Of a stretch of DNA of 64,000 bases, positions 8,541-19,383 are shown one piece after another. Under the pieces are notes generated by a model. It worked only from the letters and a program-made list of their open reading frames with translations, was not told the origin of the DNA and searched no databases. Position numbers and translations under genes: made by a program. Positions within the stretch are counted from its first letter, which is position 1; each line of letters starts with the position of its first letter. The DNA is from Legionellaceae bacterium. GTDB taxonomy: Bacteria; Pseudomonadota; Gammaproteobacteria; Legionellales; Legionellaceae. The stretch is taken from assembly GCA_020831865.1 (NCBI GenBank), contig JAFIFT010000019.1, positions 62,001 to 126,000 on the forward strand. The letters run 5' to 3'.

Positions 8541-9116
8541 ATGAAAAGGAAATTACATCTATATACTCTGGTTTTCAGTAGTGGACTGTTATTGAGTGGT
8601 ATCAGTACTGCTGCTGTAGAGCAACACAGCCCGGGTACCCAGACCATGCATGCAACGAAGGACTCACCACAACAGCTGGAATCAAAACTGGGTGTGGCTC
8701 TGAAAGAATATTCAGCCAAAGTCAACGTGCGAGTGAAAGATGGTATGGTTTATCTCAAAGGGGATTTACCCTCAAATACCGACTATGATCGCGTCGTTAC
8801 CATGGCAGAGTCTGTTAAAGGGGTCAACGAGGTCAATGTTGATGATTTAACGGTTCAAGGCAGTAAACAGCCCATGGGGGATACCTACATTACGGCCAAA
8901 GTAAAAGGATCGCTGATTAGAGAGGGTTTGTTTAATACGGATATCCCCTCTTGGTCCATTGGAGTGGAGACGAAAGACGGCAAGGTCTTTTTATCCGGTG
9001 AGGTCAAGTCCAATGAAGAGAAACAACGGGTTCTGGACGTAGTACAGTCTGTGCAAGGGGTCAAAAGTGTTGATGATCAACTAAAAATCACCAATGCTTC
9101 CTCGACTGACGAATAG
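8541..9116 (+). CDS. Periplasmic BON-domain protein (OsmY-like)
   Basis: 191 residues with a signal peptide (MKRKLHLYTLVFSSGLLLSG, cleavage near STA-A) and two BON domains, about 45-105 and 112-185. Each has the pattern VNVRVKDGMVYLKGDL / IGVETKDGKVFLSGEV followed by a helix and a V..V..V.GV..V.. strand. BON proteins bind phospholipid or peptidoglycan surfaces and protect the envelope in osmotic stress. AAAGGA lies before the ATG. A terminator-like hairpin follows. Confidence 0.85.
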   Translation: MKRKLHLYTLVFSSGLLLSGISTAAVEQHSPGTQTMHATKDSPQQLESKLGVALKEYSAKVNVRVKDGMVYLKGDLPSNTDYDRVVTMAESVKGVNEVNVDDLTVQGSKQPMGDTYITAKVKGSLIREGLFNTDIPSWSIGVETKDGKVFLSGEVKSNEEKQRVLDVVQSVQGVKSVDDQLKITNASSTDE

Positions 9117-9131
9117 TTCATCGCTTGCTCA

Positions 9132-9157
9132 TGTAATGCGCCTTTCGGCGCATTACA
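9132..9157 (+). terminator. Terminator after BON gene
   Basis: TGTAATGCGCC pairs with GGCGCATTACA around TTTC: an 11-bp perfect stem 15 bp after the stop codon. The downstream T content is moderate. Confidence 0.65.
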
Positions 9158-9191
9158 TTCTCTGCTGTCTCATCAGAAGAAGGATTGCCGC

Positions 9192-10919
9192 ATGACCACT
9201 GTAGCAGAAGTATTGGTTGATACCCTTGCCAATGCCGGGATACAACGTATATATGGCATTGTTGGTGACTCACTGAACGGTATCACCCAAGCCCTGACAA
9301 AAAAAAGTGGTATAGAGTGGATACATGTGCGGCATGAGGAAGCTGCCGCTTTTGCAGCCGGTGCTGAAGCGCAAATCAGCCAAAAACTGGCGGTATGTGC
9401 GGGCAGTTGTGGGCCGGGTAATCTCCATTTAATTAACGGCTTATACGATTGCCAGCGAAGCAATGCCCCGGTATTGGCTATTGCCGCACATATCCCTTCG
9501 GCTGAAATTGGCGGCGATTACTTTCAGGAAACACACCCGGCACTGCTGTTTAAAGAATGCAGTTGTTTTTGCGAAGCGGTCGAGAGTCCGGAGCAAATGC
9601 CGCGACTGCTGAACATTGCCATGCAAACGGCCATGGCAGAACGAGGGGTTGCGGTTCTGATCATCTCCGGTGATGTCGCCCAGCAAAAAGCCGTCCATCC
9701 CCCACTGTCCCAGTGGCGCCCGCCCTCCCCACCTCTGGTCGTGCCGGCCACAGAATCTTTGCAGGAAATTGCCGATGTCCTGAACAGTGCCAAAAAAATC
9801 ACCCTGTTCTGTGGTATCGGAGCAGCGCCGGCACATGCGTCTTTAATGGCGGTCTGCAAGACATTAAAAGCGCCTGTGGTACACAGTTTGCGTGCCAAGC
9901 CCTATATCGAGTTTGATAATCCCTATGATGTCGGTATGACGGGGCTCATTGGCTTTTCATCCGGCTATTATGCCATGGAAGCCTGTGACGTCTTGCTGGT
10001 ATTAGGCAGCAGCTTTCCCTATCGACAGTTTTATCCGAAAAAGGCACAGATTATTCAAATTGATATCCACGGCAAACAACTCGGCAAGCGCGCGGATGTC
10101 CGCATCGGCGCCATTGGGGATATTGATGCCACTCTTAAAGCCTTATTGCCGTTCCTGCAAGAAAGAGAAGCGCGCGAACACTTGGATACTGCACTGGCGC
10201 ATTATAAAAAAGCACGCCAAGGATTGGATGCCCTGGCGGGAGAGGCCGCTGATACGGCCAGCATTCATCCACAATACTTAGCCAAATGCCTTGATCAGGC
10301 CGCTCGGGAGGATGCCTACTTTACCTGTGATGTGGGAACGCCCACGGTGTGGGCCGCACGCTATCTCACCATGAATGGCCAAAGACGGCTGCTGGGGTCT
10401 TTTAATCACGGCTCAATGGCCAATGCCCTTTCCCAGGCGATTGGTCTTCAGGCATTCGACCGGCAGCGTCAGGTGATTGCTCTCTGTGGTGATGGTGGCT
10501 TTGCCATGCTGATGGGCGAAATTTTAACCCTCATTCAACATCAGCTTCCCGTCAAGATTATCGTATTTAATAATAGTACCCTAGGCTTTGTTGAAATGGA
10601 GATGCATGTCGCCGGCATGCTGGAGTATGGTACTGCCTTACAAAATCCTGATTTTGCCGCTCTGGGACAGGCCATTGGGATGAAAGGCATCCGTATAGAG
10701 CAATCCTCGGCATTGCCCGCTGCTATCAAGGAAGCCTTGCAACATCCCGGACCTGCCCTCGTCGATGTCGTTGTCAACCGTCATGAATTAGTCATGCCAC
10801 CCAGTGTAGAAGCCAGCCAGGTCAAAGGTTTTAGTCTTTATCTGATGAAAGCGATTCTCAATGGCCAGGGCAATGCCGTGCTGGATTTAGCGAAAACCAA
10901 TCTGTGGCGCTCTGAATAA
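9192..10919 (+). CDS. poxB: Pyruvate dehydrogenase (quinone) / pyruvate oxidase PoxB
   Basis: Thiamine diphosphate and FAD flavoenzyme that oxidises pyruvate to acetate and CO2 and passes electrons to membrane quinones. The 575 residues fit E. coli PoxB (572). Near-identical blocks are visible: RHEEAAAFAAGAEAQ (with the catalytic Glu), CAGSCGPGNLHLINGLYDC, IAAHIPSAEIGGDYFQETHP, and the cofactor motif GDGGFAMLMGEIL...FNN. The C-terminal FSLYLMKAILNGQGNAVLDL matches the amphipathic helix that docks PoxB on lipid. It is a single gene with a convergent neighbour. PoxB is typically a stationary-phase enzyme, which fits the stress genes upstream. Confidence 0.93.
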   Translation: MTTVAEVLVDTLANAGIQRIYGIVGDSLNGITQALTKKSGIEWIHVRHEEAAAFAAGAEAQISQKLAVCAGSCGPGNLHLINGLYDCQRSNAPVLAIAAHIPSAEIGGDYFQETHPALLFKECSCFCEAVESPEQMPRLLNIAMQTAMAERGVAVLIISGDVAQQKAVHPPLSQWRPPSPPLVVPATESLQEIADVLNSAKKITLFCGIGAAPAHASLMAVCKTLKAPVVHSLRAKPYIEFDNPYDVGMTGLIGFSSGYYAMEACDVLLVLGSSFPYRQFYPKKAQIIQIDIHGKQLGKRADVRIGAIGDIDATLKALLPFLQEREAREHLDTALAHYKKARQGLDALAGEAADTASIHPQYLAKCLDQAAREDAYFTCDVGTPTVWAARYLTMNGQRRLLGSFNHGSMANALSQAIGLQAFDRQRQVIALCGDGGFAMLMGEILTLIQHQLPVKIIVFNNSTLGFVEMEMHVAGMLEYGTALQNPDFAALGQAIGMKGIRIEQSSALPAAIKEALQHPGPALVDVVVNRHELVMPPSVEASQVKGFSLYLMKAILNGQGNAVLDLAKTNLWRSE

Positions 10920-11018
10920 CGTATGATCGCCCCTGACCTTTGGGACAATTCGCACCCAGGCAGCAGAACACGCTGGGCAGGGGTGCCGTTTGCGCAGCTA
11001 CCCTCCTTTGCACCAGGC

Positions 11019-12044
11019 TCAGGGCTCTAAGTCTGTCGTGTCGGGGTCGGCATTAATCGACAGATCCAGTTGGTGCCAGTCTTCAAAAATCCCCAAATGA
11101 AACAAGGCATCTCCCTCATTAACCAGGGGAATATTGGTTTTACCGATCACCACCCCTTCACAGGGCGCCTTGAGAAGATGCTGTTGGTTACCGAGCGGGT
11201 CTACAATCATTGCCAGAATGGCGCCAGCTTTTATCCGACTTCCCAGCGGAACTGGATCAATCACCATACCTCCGCCGGGCGCACGAATCCAAAAGCTCGA
11301 TTGCGTAATTGCCGCCTTGGCAGAATGCCGTAGTGCTTTAGCCAGCGAAGGCGGGAACATTTCCAGATATTCCATCACCCGCACAATACCGCGCAGGCCA
11401 CTTTTAATGGCCCAATTATCCAGCCGCAGCGCTTCGCCCGCCTCATACACAATCATGGGAATACGCATTAAATCGGCCGCGTGACGCAAGGAGCCGTCCC
11501 GCATTCCGGACGGGACGATAATCGGTGCGGCAAAGGCTTCGGCCATATCCATTGATTCTGTACATTGGTGACTCAAGCGAATCTGGGGATAATTACTGCG
11601 GTGAATTGCCCCGGTGTGTAAATCGATCATATGGCTGGCTTTGGAGAAGATTTCTGTCATCATCAGGTGCGCCAGGCGTGACGCCAGGGAGCCCTGATCG
11701 CGCCCGGGAAATTGACGATTGAGATCGCGCCTGTCCGGCAAGTAACGCGATTGCAGGATAAACCCATAAACGTTCACCACCGGTATACAAATTAAACTCC
11801 CCCGTACGTGGCGCAGTTGCGGTTGACGCTGCAAACGACGAATAATTTCCACGCCATTGATTTCATCACCATGGATAGCCGCAGTGACCACCAGACAAGG
11901 GCCTTCCTTCTTGCCATGGTAGACGTGTATGGGAACGTCAATAGGGCTTGAACTGTGCAACATAGACAAGGATAAGCGCAGGGAACGATGTTCACCGGCA
12001 GCCACAGACTGGCCGGCAATCACCAGTGGCGCACGCTTGCTCAT
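11019..12044 (-). CDS. Succinylglutamate desuccinylase/aspartoacylase-family zinc hydrolase
   Basis: 341 residues. The zinc-site motif is [17 protein letters not shown] (HxxE type), followed by [20 protein letters not shown] and the distal-ligand region [19 protein letters not shown]. The C-terminal 90 residues ([20 protein letters not shown]) form a barrel-like domain seen in this group. The enzyme removes an acyl or amino-acyl group from an amide. It overlaps the end of rimK by 4 bp, so the two are cotranscribed. I infer a link to the glutamate or peptide modification made by RimK, either as a removal step or on related small amides. True AstE is less likely because no arginine-degradation genes are nearby. 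Confidence 0.85.
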   Translation of the reverse strand: MSKRAPLVIAGQSVAAGEHRSLRLSLSMLHSSSPIDVPIHVYHGKKEGPCLVVTAAIHGDEINGVEIIRRLQRQPQLRHVRGSLICIPVVNVYGFILQSRYLPDRRDLNRQFPGRDQGSLASRLAHLMMTEIFSKASHMIDLHTGAIHRSNYPQIRLSHQCTESMDMAEAFAAPIIVPSGMRDGSLRHAADLMRIPMIVYEAGEALRLDNWAIKSGLRGIVRVMEYLEMFPPSLAKALRHSAKAAITQSSFWIRAPGGGMVIDPVPLGSRIKAGAILAMIVDPLGNQQHLLKAPCEGVVIGKTNIPLVNEGDALFHLGIFEDWHQLDLSINADPDTTDLEP

Positions 12045-12949
12045 CCTTCAAACCGGTCGCGCATGCTTTTGGGGCGCGCATTTTTTTCAATATACTGGAT
12101 AATCTTGCCGGCAATATTGACGCCTGACGCTTTTTCCACCCCTTCCAGACCAGGGGACGAATTAATTTCAAGCACCAGGGGGCCATGGTTGGAGCGAATC
12201 AAGTCCACTCCCGCAACCTTCAGACCCATGGTTTTCGCGGCAGCGACCGCAATAGCCCGCTCCTGCGGCGTGAGTTTCACTTTCATGGCCTTACCACCCT
12301 GATGCACATTGGCACGGAACTCTCCTTCTTTGGCCTGTCGTTTCATGGCTGCAACCACTTTATCGCCAATCACGAAACAGCGAATATCGGTGCCGTGCGA
12401 TTCTTCAATAAACTCCTGAACCAGAATATTGGCCGACATCTCTTTAAACGCATTGATCATACTGATCGCCGACTGCTGAGAGTCCACCAGCACTACCCCT
12501 TTTCCCTGAGTACCTTCCAATAATTTGATCACTAAAGGCGCCCCTCCCACCATCCGAATCAAATCCTCAGAATCACCGGGAGACTGCGCAAAACCGGTCA
12601 ACGGCATGGGAATGCCCTTCCGTGCCAATAACTGCAGCGAGCGAAATTTGTCTCGTGAACGGGAAATCGCGATTGATTCATTAACCGCATAGATCCCCAT
12701 CGTTTCCAGATGGCGCAAAACAGCGGTGCCATAATAGGTAATGGAGGCTCCAATACGAGGTATCACCGCATCAAAATGCGGCAATTCTCTGCCACCACGG
12801 TAATGCACCTTCGGATTTGAAGTCGCCACGTTCATATAGCAATAGAGCGGGTTAATAATATGCACCTCATGCCCTGCATCCTCTCCAGCCTGTTTCAGGC
12901 GTTGATGAGAATACAAGGTCGGGTTCCTTGCCAGGATAGCGATTTTCAT
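12041..12949 (-). CDS. rimK: Ribosomal protein S6--L-glutamate ligase RimK
   Basis: ATP-grasp ligase adding glutamate residues to the C-terminus of ribosomal protein S6. The 302 residues (E. coli 300) match closely: [20 protein letters not shown], the ATP-grasp loop [34 protein letters not shown], and the metal-binding [19 protein letters not shown]. Its own promoter candidate lies just upstream. The next gene, a zinc hydrolase, is translationally coupled. Confidence 0.92.
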   Translation of the reverse strand: MKIAILARNPTLYSHQRLKQAGEDAGHEVHIINPLYCYMNVATSNPKVHYRGGRELPHFDAVIPRIGASITYYGTAVLRHLETMGIYAVNESIAISRSRDKFRSLQLLARKGIPMPLTGFAQSPGDSEDLIRMVGGAPLVIKLLEGTQGKGVVLVDSQQSAISMINAFKEMSANILVQEFIEESHGTDIRCFVIGDKVVAAMKRQAKEGEFRANVHQGGKAMKVKLTPQERAIAVAAAKTMGLKVAGVDLIRSNHGPLVLEINSSPGLEGVEKASGVNIAGKIIQYIEKNARPKSMRDRFEG

Positions 12950-13006
12950 GCAGTCTGTATCCCTGTTTTAAGCAGTCAATAAAAAGGCATCCGGCCTGAT
13001 ATATCC

Positions 13007-13036
13007 ATTATAGACAAAAAATAAAAGGGTTGTCGG
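13007..13036 (-). promoter_or_regulatory. Putative promoter of rimK operon
   Basis: On the minus strand CCGACA (13036-13031) is 18 bp before a perfect TATAAT (13012-13007), about 58 bp ahead of the rimK start. Confidence 0.5.
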
Positions 13037-13044
13037 GGGGAAGC

Positions 13045-13773
13045 TCAACCTTTGTAGCGCAAGCGATAGAGCTTCCAGAGGGTGAATAAAGGCCCCGATA
13101 AAGCATAGAGAAAGAATCCGCCAAATAAGACCATAGCCGGATTGGCTGCGATCGCGACAAACAGGATGACGAGAAATAACAAATACAAAAACGGAACCTT
13201 ACCGCGAAAATCAATTTCTTTAAAGCTGTGATAACGAATATTACTCACCATCAAAATAGAGATAGCAAGCGTCATCACCGCGGTTAAGATCAGAAAAAAA
13301 CCATTGATCAGGCCATGTTGCTGACATAACCAGGCATAAGCGATGACGACTGCCGCTGCAGGTGGGCAAGCCAGACCTTGAAAATACCGTTTGTCGGCCG
13401 TCTCAACCTGTGTATTAAAGCGAGCCAGGCGCAGTGCGACCGTAGCGGTATAAATAAAGGCCACCAACCAGCCGAATTTTCCCAGCTGATGCAAAATCCA
13501 GCTGTACAGGAGCAAAGACGGAGCAACACCAAACGTGACCATGTCCGAAAGACTGTCAAACTGAGCTCCAAATGCCGTTTGGGTATTGGTCAGCCGAGCA
13601 ATGCGACCATCAAGCCCGTCAGCAATCATACCGATAAAGATTGCAATAATGGCCGACTCATAATTTCCTTTCATGGACGCCACAATGGAGTAAAATGCAG
13701 CGAAAAGACTGGCTGTTGTAAAGAGGTTGGGCAGCAAGTAAATACCACTTGCCTGTTCTTTGTTTGAAGTCAC
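13045..13773 (-). CDS. pssA: CDP-diacylglycerol--serine O-phosphatidyltransferase PssA
   Basis: Makes phosphatidylserine, the precursor of phosphatidylethanolamine, in the inner membrane. The 242 residues contain the full CDP-alcohol phosphatidyltransferase motif D52GLDG...AR(60)...G69...D73...D77 and several transmembrane helices. It is the integral-membrane type found in Bacillus and many Proteobacteria, not the E. coli phospholipase-D-like type. The ribosome binding site is not obvious. The patatin-like gene lies just upstream on the same strand, 98 bp away. Confidence 0.92.
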   Translation of the reverse strand: MTSNKEQASGIYLLPNLFTTASLFAAFYSIVASMKGNYESAIIAIFIGMIADGLDGRIARLTNTQTAFGAQFDSLSDMVTFGVAPSLLLYSWILHQLGKFGWLVAFIYTATVALRLARFNTQVETADKRYFQGLACPPAAAVVIAYAWLCQQHGLINGFFLILTAVMTLAISILMVSNIRYHSFKEIDFRGKVPFLYLLFLVILFVAIAANPAMVLFGGFFLYALSGPLFTLWKLYRLRYKG

Positions 13774-13871
13774 AGTGTATTCTCGTTCTGGTGAAGATAA
13801 AATGTAAATAAATGGATTTTAACACAGAATCGGACAAGCAAACAGGGTTGTCTACGCTGATACAGATGCAA

Positions 13872-14897
13872 TTACAGAAAAACATCCAAATCAAAGCTCG
13901 AGCGCTGATTTAAATCTTCCCGATGATGTTTCAGAAAATCCTCCGCGCTTCTCCGCCCTTCCTCCCGCAAATAGGTCAAAAAAGCCCACTCGGCGTTTAA
14001 TTTTGAAGACGCATTCAATTTTGTCATCTCTTGACTGGCAATACGGTGAATGCGCATGCTGGCCCAGCGATGACATTCGGCACTCTTGTCGGTATCGATC
14101 TGTCGCATTAAGGCTATCATGCGTAATTCCTTCATCAAGGCTGCATTAAAGGCGATCTCATTGATGCGATCAATAATGGCACGTGCCGTTTTAGGGGTTT
14201 CCAAACGTTCAATAGGATTGATTTGCACCAGAATCGTATCACTGGACATACATTCCTGCACCAGGGGGGTGATGGTTGGATTGCCGGTAAAGCCACCATC
14301 CCAATAGGCTTCACCATCAATTTCTATCGCCTGATACAGAAACGGTAAACAAGCGGACGCCAGCAACACCTGCGCGCTCAATTCCGCATTATGAAAGACC
14401 CTGCCCTGGCCGGTTCGAACACAGGTGGCATTCACAAATAATTTAATGCGCGATTGACTTAAGGCGTCAAAATCAATGGCATCCTGTAAAATACTCAACA
14501 AAGGATTTAACATCAGCGGATTTAAATCATAAGGCGAATAAATCCGCGAGAGAAAATCATAAGTCACAAAAGCGGGGGAATGGTCCAGCGACCATCGTCC
14601 GGCCAAAATATCCATCATGCCACGCTGGAAGGGACCAAACAGTGCCGCTTGTGATACGCGAAACCAAAAATCATGCAACACGCGTTTGGCGCCTTCTCGT
14701 CCCTCCAGGCAATCGCCATAGGCCAGGAGGGCGGCATTCATGGAGCCGGCTGACGTACCCGATATCCCCTCAATATGCAGGTTTGGCTCTTCCAGGAGGC
14801 GATCGAGCACGCCCCAGGTAAAGGCGCCGTGCGCCCCCCCGCCCTGCAAAGCCAAATCAATCAGAATATCACCTTCCGCTACGGTTTTTCTGCCCAT
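13872..14897 (-). CDS. Patatin-like phospholipase
   Basis: 341-residue lipid acyl hydrolase. The oxyanion loop is GGGAHGAFTWG (about 19-29), the nucleophile is Ser49 in GTSAG, and the dyad aspartate is in YWDGGFTGNP at about residue 200. There is no signal peptide. The N-terminal two thirds are the patatin domain; the last 100 residues are helical and unassigned. Legionella species use several patatin-like proteins, some of them injected Dot/Icm effectors (VpdA-C), but this shorter protein looks more like the housekeeping RssA/YchK-type enzymes. The substrate and location are unknown. Confidence 0.88.
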   Translation of the reverse strand: MGRKTVAEGDILIDLALQGGGAHGAFTWGVLDRLLEEPNLHIEGISGTSAGSMNAALLAYGDCLEGREGAKRVLHDFWFRVSQAALFGPFQRGMMDILAGRWSLDHSPAFVTYDFLSRIYSPYDLNPLMLNPLLSILQDAIDFDALSQSRIKLFVNATCVRTGQGRVFHNAELSAQVLLASACLPFLYQAIEIDGEAYWDGGFTGNPTITPLVQECMSSDTILVQINPIERLETPKTARAIIDRINEIAFNAALMKELRMIALMRQIDTDKSAECHRWASMRIHRIASQEMTKLNASSKLNAEWAFLTYLREEGRRSAEDFLKHHREDLNQRSSFDLDVFL

Positions 14898-15023
14898 ATT
14901 GCCTCAATGTATCGATCCTGTATTGCTACAGTGTAGCTTATTTTTGCAAAGCACATCGCCATTGGCTTAATTTCCCGCTTGGACTTTGTTAAGATAGGCA
15001 CACTCTGTTTGAACGTACTCGCC

Positions 15024-17591
15024 ATGAATTCTGAACATACCCCCATGATGCAACAATATCTGCGCATCAAAGCCGATTATCCTGATATGTTACTCCTCTA
15101 TCGGATGGGGGACTTTTATGAATTATTTTATGACGATGCCAAACGGGCTGCGGCTCTTCTTAATTTAACCCTGACCCATCGCGGTCAATCGGCAGGAACG
15201 CCTATTCCCATGGCAGGTGTTCCCTACCATGCGGTGGAAAACTATCTGGCTCGCCTGATCAAACAAGGCCATTCCGTCGCCATTTGCGAGCAAGTCAGTG
15301 ATCCGGCCACCAGCAAAGGCCCCGTCGAACGGGAAGTCACCCGCATCATCACCCCGGGTACCGTAACCGATGAAGTCTTGCTGGATGCCGACCGTGATAC
15401 CATCTTACTGGCCATTCATCCCGATAAGAGCGGAATCGGACTGGCCTGGGTGGACTTAAGTGCCGGGCGTTTTCATCTCCTGCAGCTTCCGGATAAAGAC
15501 CGACTGCTGGCTGAAATGACCCGTCTCCAACCGGCAGAAATTCTGCTGGCGGAAAACAGCGCCCTGCTTCCCTTGGGTCAGAAGTGGCCCTGCAAAGCGC
15601 GGCCGCGCTGGGATTTTGATCCGCAACGGGCGCGACAACGCCTGCTGGATCAATTTGGCCTGCACGATCTGCATGTGCTGGGCGAGCAACCTGGCAACAG
15701 CATCCTGCCGGCAGCGGGTGCGCTCTTGAGCTATTTGCAAACCACGCAAAAACAGGCAATTCCGCATTTACAGCATATCACTCTGGAACGGGATCAGGAC
15801 TTCCTGCAAGTGGATGCCGCGACCCAGCAACACCTTGAGCTTATCCAAAACCCCAGCGGCCACACGGCCAACAGCCTCTACAGCCTGCTCGATAAAACAG
15901 CAAGCCCGATGGGTTCAAGACTGCTCAAACGCTGGCTTGCACGTCCCTTACGCCAGCACCAGACCATTCATCGGCGGCAGGAAGCCGTTGCCGAATTATT
16001 AAACCAGGACAAGTTTGTGCCCTTACAGCCCCTGCTACAGGCCATCTGTGATATGGAACGGATTCTAAGCCGTATTGCCCTGAAATCAGCTCGCCCCCGC
16101 GATCTGAGCAAACTGGCCCAGAGTTTGGGAGTGATTCCAGCCATCAAGGCCGCCTTGCAGGAATTGAAAGGCCAACACCTGCCCCATCTTGCCGCCGCCA
16201 TTCAAGATCATCAGGATATTCACCAACTGCTGAGTACGGCTATTATTGAAAGCCCACCCGCCTTAATCCGGGACGGCGGCGTCATTGCACCAGGTTTTGA
16301 CGACGAATTGGATGAACTGCGCCATCTCAGTGAGCATGCCAACGAACAACTGGCCCACCTGGAACAGATAGAACAGCAACAAACCGGCCTGTCCTCCCTG
16401 AAGTTTGGCTATAATCGCGTTCAGGGGTACTTCATTGAAGTCTCCAAGCTGCAGGCGAGCAAAGCCCCAGCCCATTATCAACGCAAGCAAACCCTTAAAA
16501 ATGTCGAACGCTATATCACTCCCGAACTCAAGCAGTTTGAGGAGAAGGTCTTAAGTGCGCAGGTCAAGGCACTGGCTCGCGAAAAATGGCTCTATGAACA
16601 CCTTCTCACTGAAATAGCCAGCCAATGGCAAAGCCTGAGTACCAGCGCCCAGGCTCTGGCTGAACTCGATGTTCTGTGTAATTTTGCCGAACGGGCCAAA
16701 CATCTGCACTGGTCCGCCCCCACTTTGAGCACCGCTGCCGGTTTGCATATCGAAGCAGGACGGCATCCCGTGATTGAGCAAATCCAGCAAAATCATTATA
16801 TTGCCAATGACGTGCAGCTCAATCCAGCACAACCCATGTTGTTAATTACCGGCCCTAATATGGGCGGTAAATCGACCTATATGCGACAAACGGCCTTAAT
16901 TGTCTTATTGGCACATATCGGCAGCTATGTCCCTGCCCGTAGGGCGATTATTGGACCGGTGGATCAATTGTTTACCCGTATTGGCGCCAATGATGATCTG
17001 GCGTCTGGCCGTTCGACCTTCATGGTCGAAATGAGCGAAACCGCCTATATATTGCGTCATGCTACCGCGAACAGCCTGGTGCTGATTGATGAGATTGGCC
17101 GTGGCACCAGTACCCATGATGGCATGGCTCTGGCTTACGCCACCTGCCTGAGTCTGGCCCAGGATATCGGGGCATATACCCTCTTTGCCACCCATTATTT
17201 TGAACTGACACAACTCCCCGAACAGTGCAGCCGAATACGTAATGTGCATTTACAGGCTCACTGCGAAGGCGAGCGTATCATCTTTTTGTATCAGGTTCTG
17301 GACGGTGCCGCCAGTCAAAGCTATGGCCTCGAAGTAGCCCGGCTCGCCGGCATCCCGCAGGAGGTACTTGCTGTGGCCCGGCAACAGTTACACAGCGCGG
17401 AAAAAACGCTGCCGATAGCCCCCGTTCCCCGCGCGAGCCTCCCTGAGACCGTGGTCGAGCATCCTGTCTTACAGCAACTGCGCCATCTGGAGGTCGACCT
17501 GCTCAGTCCACGCGAAGCACTCAATAGGTTGTATCAGTTACAGCAATCGCTGCTCTGCCCATCAACCAACAGCACAGCGGAAAGCGTATAA
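15024..17591 (+). CDS. mutS: DNA mismatch repair protein MutS
   Basis: Recognises base mispairs and small loops and starts methyl-directed repair. The 855 residues match E. coli MutS (853). The N-terminal block [16 protein letters not shown] is followed by [13 protein letters not shown], whose F-Y-E stacks on the mispair. Further on are the lever and clamp domains, the Walker [12 protein letters not shown], the [11 protein letters not shown] signature and the Walker [13 protein letters not shown]. An in-frame ATG at 14979 exists, but the family alignment supports 15024. It is a single gene, with divergent patatin upstream. Confidence 0.96.
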   Translation: MNSEHTPMMQQYLRIKADYPDMLLLYRMGDFYELFYDDAKRAAALLNLTLTHRGQSAGTPIPMAGVPYHAVENYLARLIKQGHSVAICEQVSDPATSKGPVEREVTRIITPGTVTDEVLLDADRDTILLAIHPDKSGIGLAWVDLSAGRFHLLQLPDKDRLLAEMTRLQPAEILLAENSALLPLGQKWPCKARPRWDFDPQRARQRLLDQFGLHDLHVLGEQPGNSILPAAGALLSYLQTTQKQAIPHLQHITLERDQDFLQVDAATQQHLELIQNPSGHTANSLYSLLDKTASPMGSRLLKRWLARPLRQHQTIHRRQEAVAELLNQDKFVPLQPLLQAICDMERILSRIALKSARPRDLSKLAQSLGVIPAIKAALQELKGQHLPHLAAAIQDHQDIHQLLSTAIIESPPALIRDGGVIAPGFDDELDELRHLSEHANEQLAHLEQIEQQQTGLSSLKFGYNRVQGYFIEVSKLQASKAPAHYQRKQTLKNVERYITPELKQFEEKVLSAQVKALAREKWLYEHLLTEIASQWQSLSTSAQALAELDVLCNFAERAKHLHWSAPTLSTAAGLHIEAGRHPVIEQIQQNHYIANDVQLNPAQPMLLITGPNMGGKSTYMRQTALIVLLAHIGSYVPARRAIIGPVDQLFTRIGANDDLASGRSTFMVEMSETAYILRHATANSLVLIDEIGRGTSTHDGMALAYATCLSLAQDIGAYTLFATHYFELTQLPEQCSRIRNVHLQAHCEGERIIFLYQVLDGAASQSYGLEVARLAGIPQEVLAVARQQLHSAEKTLPIAPVPRASLPETVVEHPVLQQLRHLEVDLLSPREALNRLYQLQQSLLCPSTNSTAESV

Positions 17592-17685
17592 AAAGTTCCA
17601 GATTCCACGGGCAGGTGGACCCAGGCATCACCGCTGTGCTCAGGAAAATTGACAAGACCACTAATATTTTTCACACTGAAGCATC

Positions 17686-19383
17686 ATGAATATATATTTC
17701 CGTCTCACGTCGCTTGTTTTAGGGCTTATTTTATCGATATCGCTGCTGCATGCCGCATCACCTGCGATTGTAGGTGTGGACGATACGATTGCGCAAAATA
17801 TTCGACTTCGCCTGAGCGAAATTGCCGAACATAGCAGCCTGCGTGATAAAAGTGATCTGAATCTACAAGAACAGGTATTACAGGCCATCCAACCCTATGG
17901 CTTTTTCAAAGCCCGCGTAACCCAGCTGACCCGCCAGTCTAATGGCGAAATACAAAGCATCCATATCCAGAGCGGTCCTGCTATCCTGATTCGCCGACTG
18001 CATATTGAGCTCAGGGGAGAGGGGGCCCATGAGGAGGAATTGCTGCAAGCCAAAGCCGCCATCTCACTGCGTGTCGGCCAGGTCTTCAACAGTGTTGAAT
18101 ATGAAGCAGCCAAACAAAGCCTGTTTGATGCCGCCGAACATCAGGGCTATTTAAGAGGGCGTTTTAGCACCGCTCGAGTTGTCATTGACCGTCAGCGCTA
18201 CTTTGTCGATATCAACCTGCTGTTTGAGACTGGTCCGCAATTCTACTTTGGTCAGGTGCGTTTTAACCCTACCTATATCTCACCACAACTGTTGCATCGC
18301 TTTGTGCCTTTCAACATAGGTCAGGTGTATGAAACGCGCAAGGTGCTGGAATTCAACAATGCCTTATCCGGCAGCGGTTATTTTAAGAGTGTCACCGTCA
18401 AGCCTGAAATTGGCCAACAACACTATGTTCCGATTGAGGTGCATCTGGAAGAAAGTGCCCGCGTCAACTATCTCCTCGGGGTTGGTTTTGGTACCGATAC
18501 CGGGGTTCGCGGCAAGGCCGGGGTTTCGGTCAATCCGCTCAACCGCAAAGGGCATAAATTTAATCTGATGTTACGCGGCTCAGTTTTGCAAAATGCCCTG
18601 CAGGCACAGTACATTGTTCCGGGCCACAATCCAGTCACTGATCAATACGACGGAACTGCCAGCCTGGGCACGCAAAATTTTGACGTAGGCTATAGCAAGT
18701 CGGCACTGGCGACCGTTGCTGCCCGGCATACCACCCCCCAATATCAGCGAGCCGTATCGCTGAATCTGTTACAGGAAGAGTACCGCTATACGGCACAACC
18801 CAAACGCAATAGTAACCTCTTTTTTCCAAGGCTCAATCTGACCTTCACACAGAGCAAGGATGCACTGTTTACTCCCACAGGTTTTGCCATCACGCTCAAT
18901 GGAATCGCCGCTTCCGATAAAATACTCTCTGACAGCACCTTTGTCCAGGGCATGGTGGACGGCCGCGCAGCTCTGACCATTCCCCCTATCCGTACCCGCT
19001 TTTATGCTCATAGCGTGCAGGGATATAATACCATCAGTAATATTGACAATATGCCCCTGTCACTGGCCTTTTTATTGGGTGGGGCTGAGAATCTGAAAGC
19101 CTATAATATTAATTCCATCGGGCCGGGTAAAATTGTCAACTATGTTGGACTGGAACTGCAAAAAGAAACCTGGGATAACTGGTATCTGGTGGGTTTTGTC
19201 GATGCCGGTGATGTCTATAACCCCACCCCCCGACAATTTAAGTACAATACCGGTGCGGCGGTGATGTGGGTCTCCCCGGTGGGGCCTATCAAAATCGGTC
19301 TGGCCGTACCCGTCAGGCGCAGCGGCCAGCGCATTCGCGGTCAGAAACCACAACTTGTCATTAATATGGGACCAGATATCTGA
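17686..19383 (+). CDS. tamA: Translocation and assembly module outer membrane subunit TamA
   Basis: Omp85-family outer membrane protein working with TamB in assembly or lipid transport across the periplasm. 565 residues with a signal peptide (to about residue 23, SLLHA), three POTRA-like domains (about 25-255) and a C-terminal 16-strand barrel starting near VNYLLGVGFGTDTGVRGK. The barrel contains YSKSALATVAARHT and GPIKIGLAVPV. The final residues VINMGPDI end in the usual pattern. The stop codon overlaps the tamB start (TGATG), so the pair is coupled. Confidence 0.92.
   Translation: MNIYFRLTSLVLGLILSISLLHAASPAIVGVDDTIAQNIRLRLSEIAEHSSLRDKSDLNLQEQVLQAIQPYGFFKARVTQLTRQSNGEIQSIHIQSGPAILIRRLHIELRGEGAHEEELLQAKAAISLRVGQVFNSVEYEAAKQSLFDAAEHQGYLRGRFSTARVVIDRQRYFVDINLLFETGPQFYFGQVRFNPTYISPQLLHRFVPFNIGQVYETRKVLEFNNALSGSGYFKSVTVKPEIGQQHYVPIEVHLEESARVNYLLGVGFGTDTGVRGKAGVSVNPLNRKGHKFNLMLRGSVLQNALQAQYIVPGHNPVTDQYDGTASLGTQNFDVGYSKSALATVAARHTTPQYQRAVSLNLLQEEYRYTAQPKRNSNLFFPRLNLTFTQSKDALFTPTGFAITLNGIAASDKILSDSTFVQGMVDGRAALTIPPIRTRFYAHSVQGYNTISNIDNMPLSLAFLLGGAENLKAYNINSIGPGKIVNYVGLELQKETWDNWYLVGFVDAGDVYNPTPRQFKYNTGAAVMWVSPVGPIKIGLAVPVRRSGQRIRGQKPQLVINMGPDI

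Noticed and set aside
10955-10977. CCCAG/CTGGG hairpin after poxB
   Set aside because: A 5-bp stem with a long loop is too weak to call a terminator.
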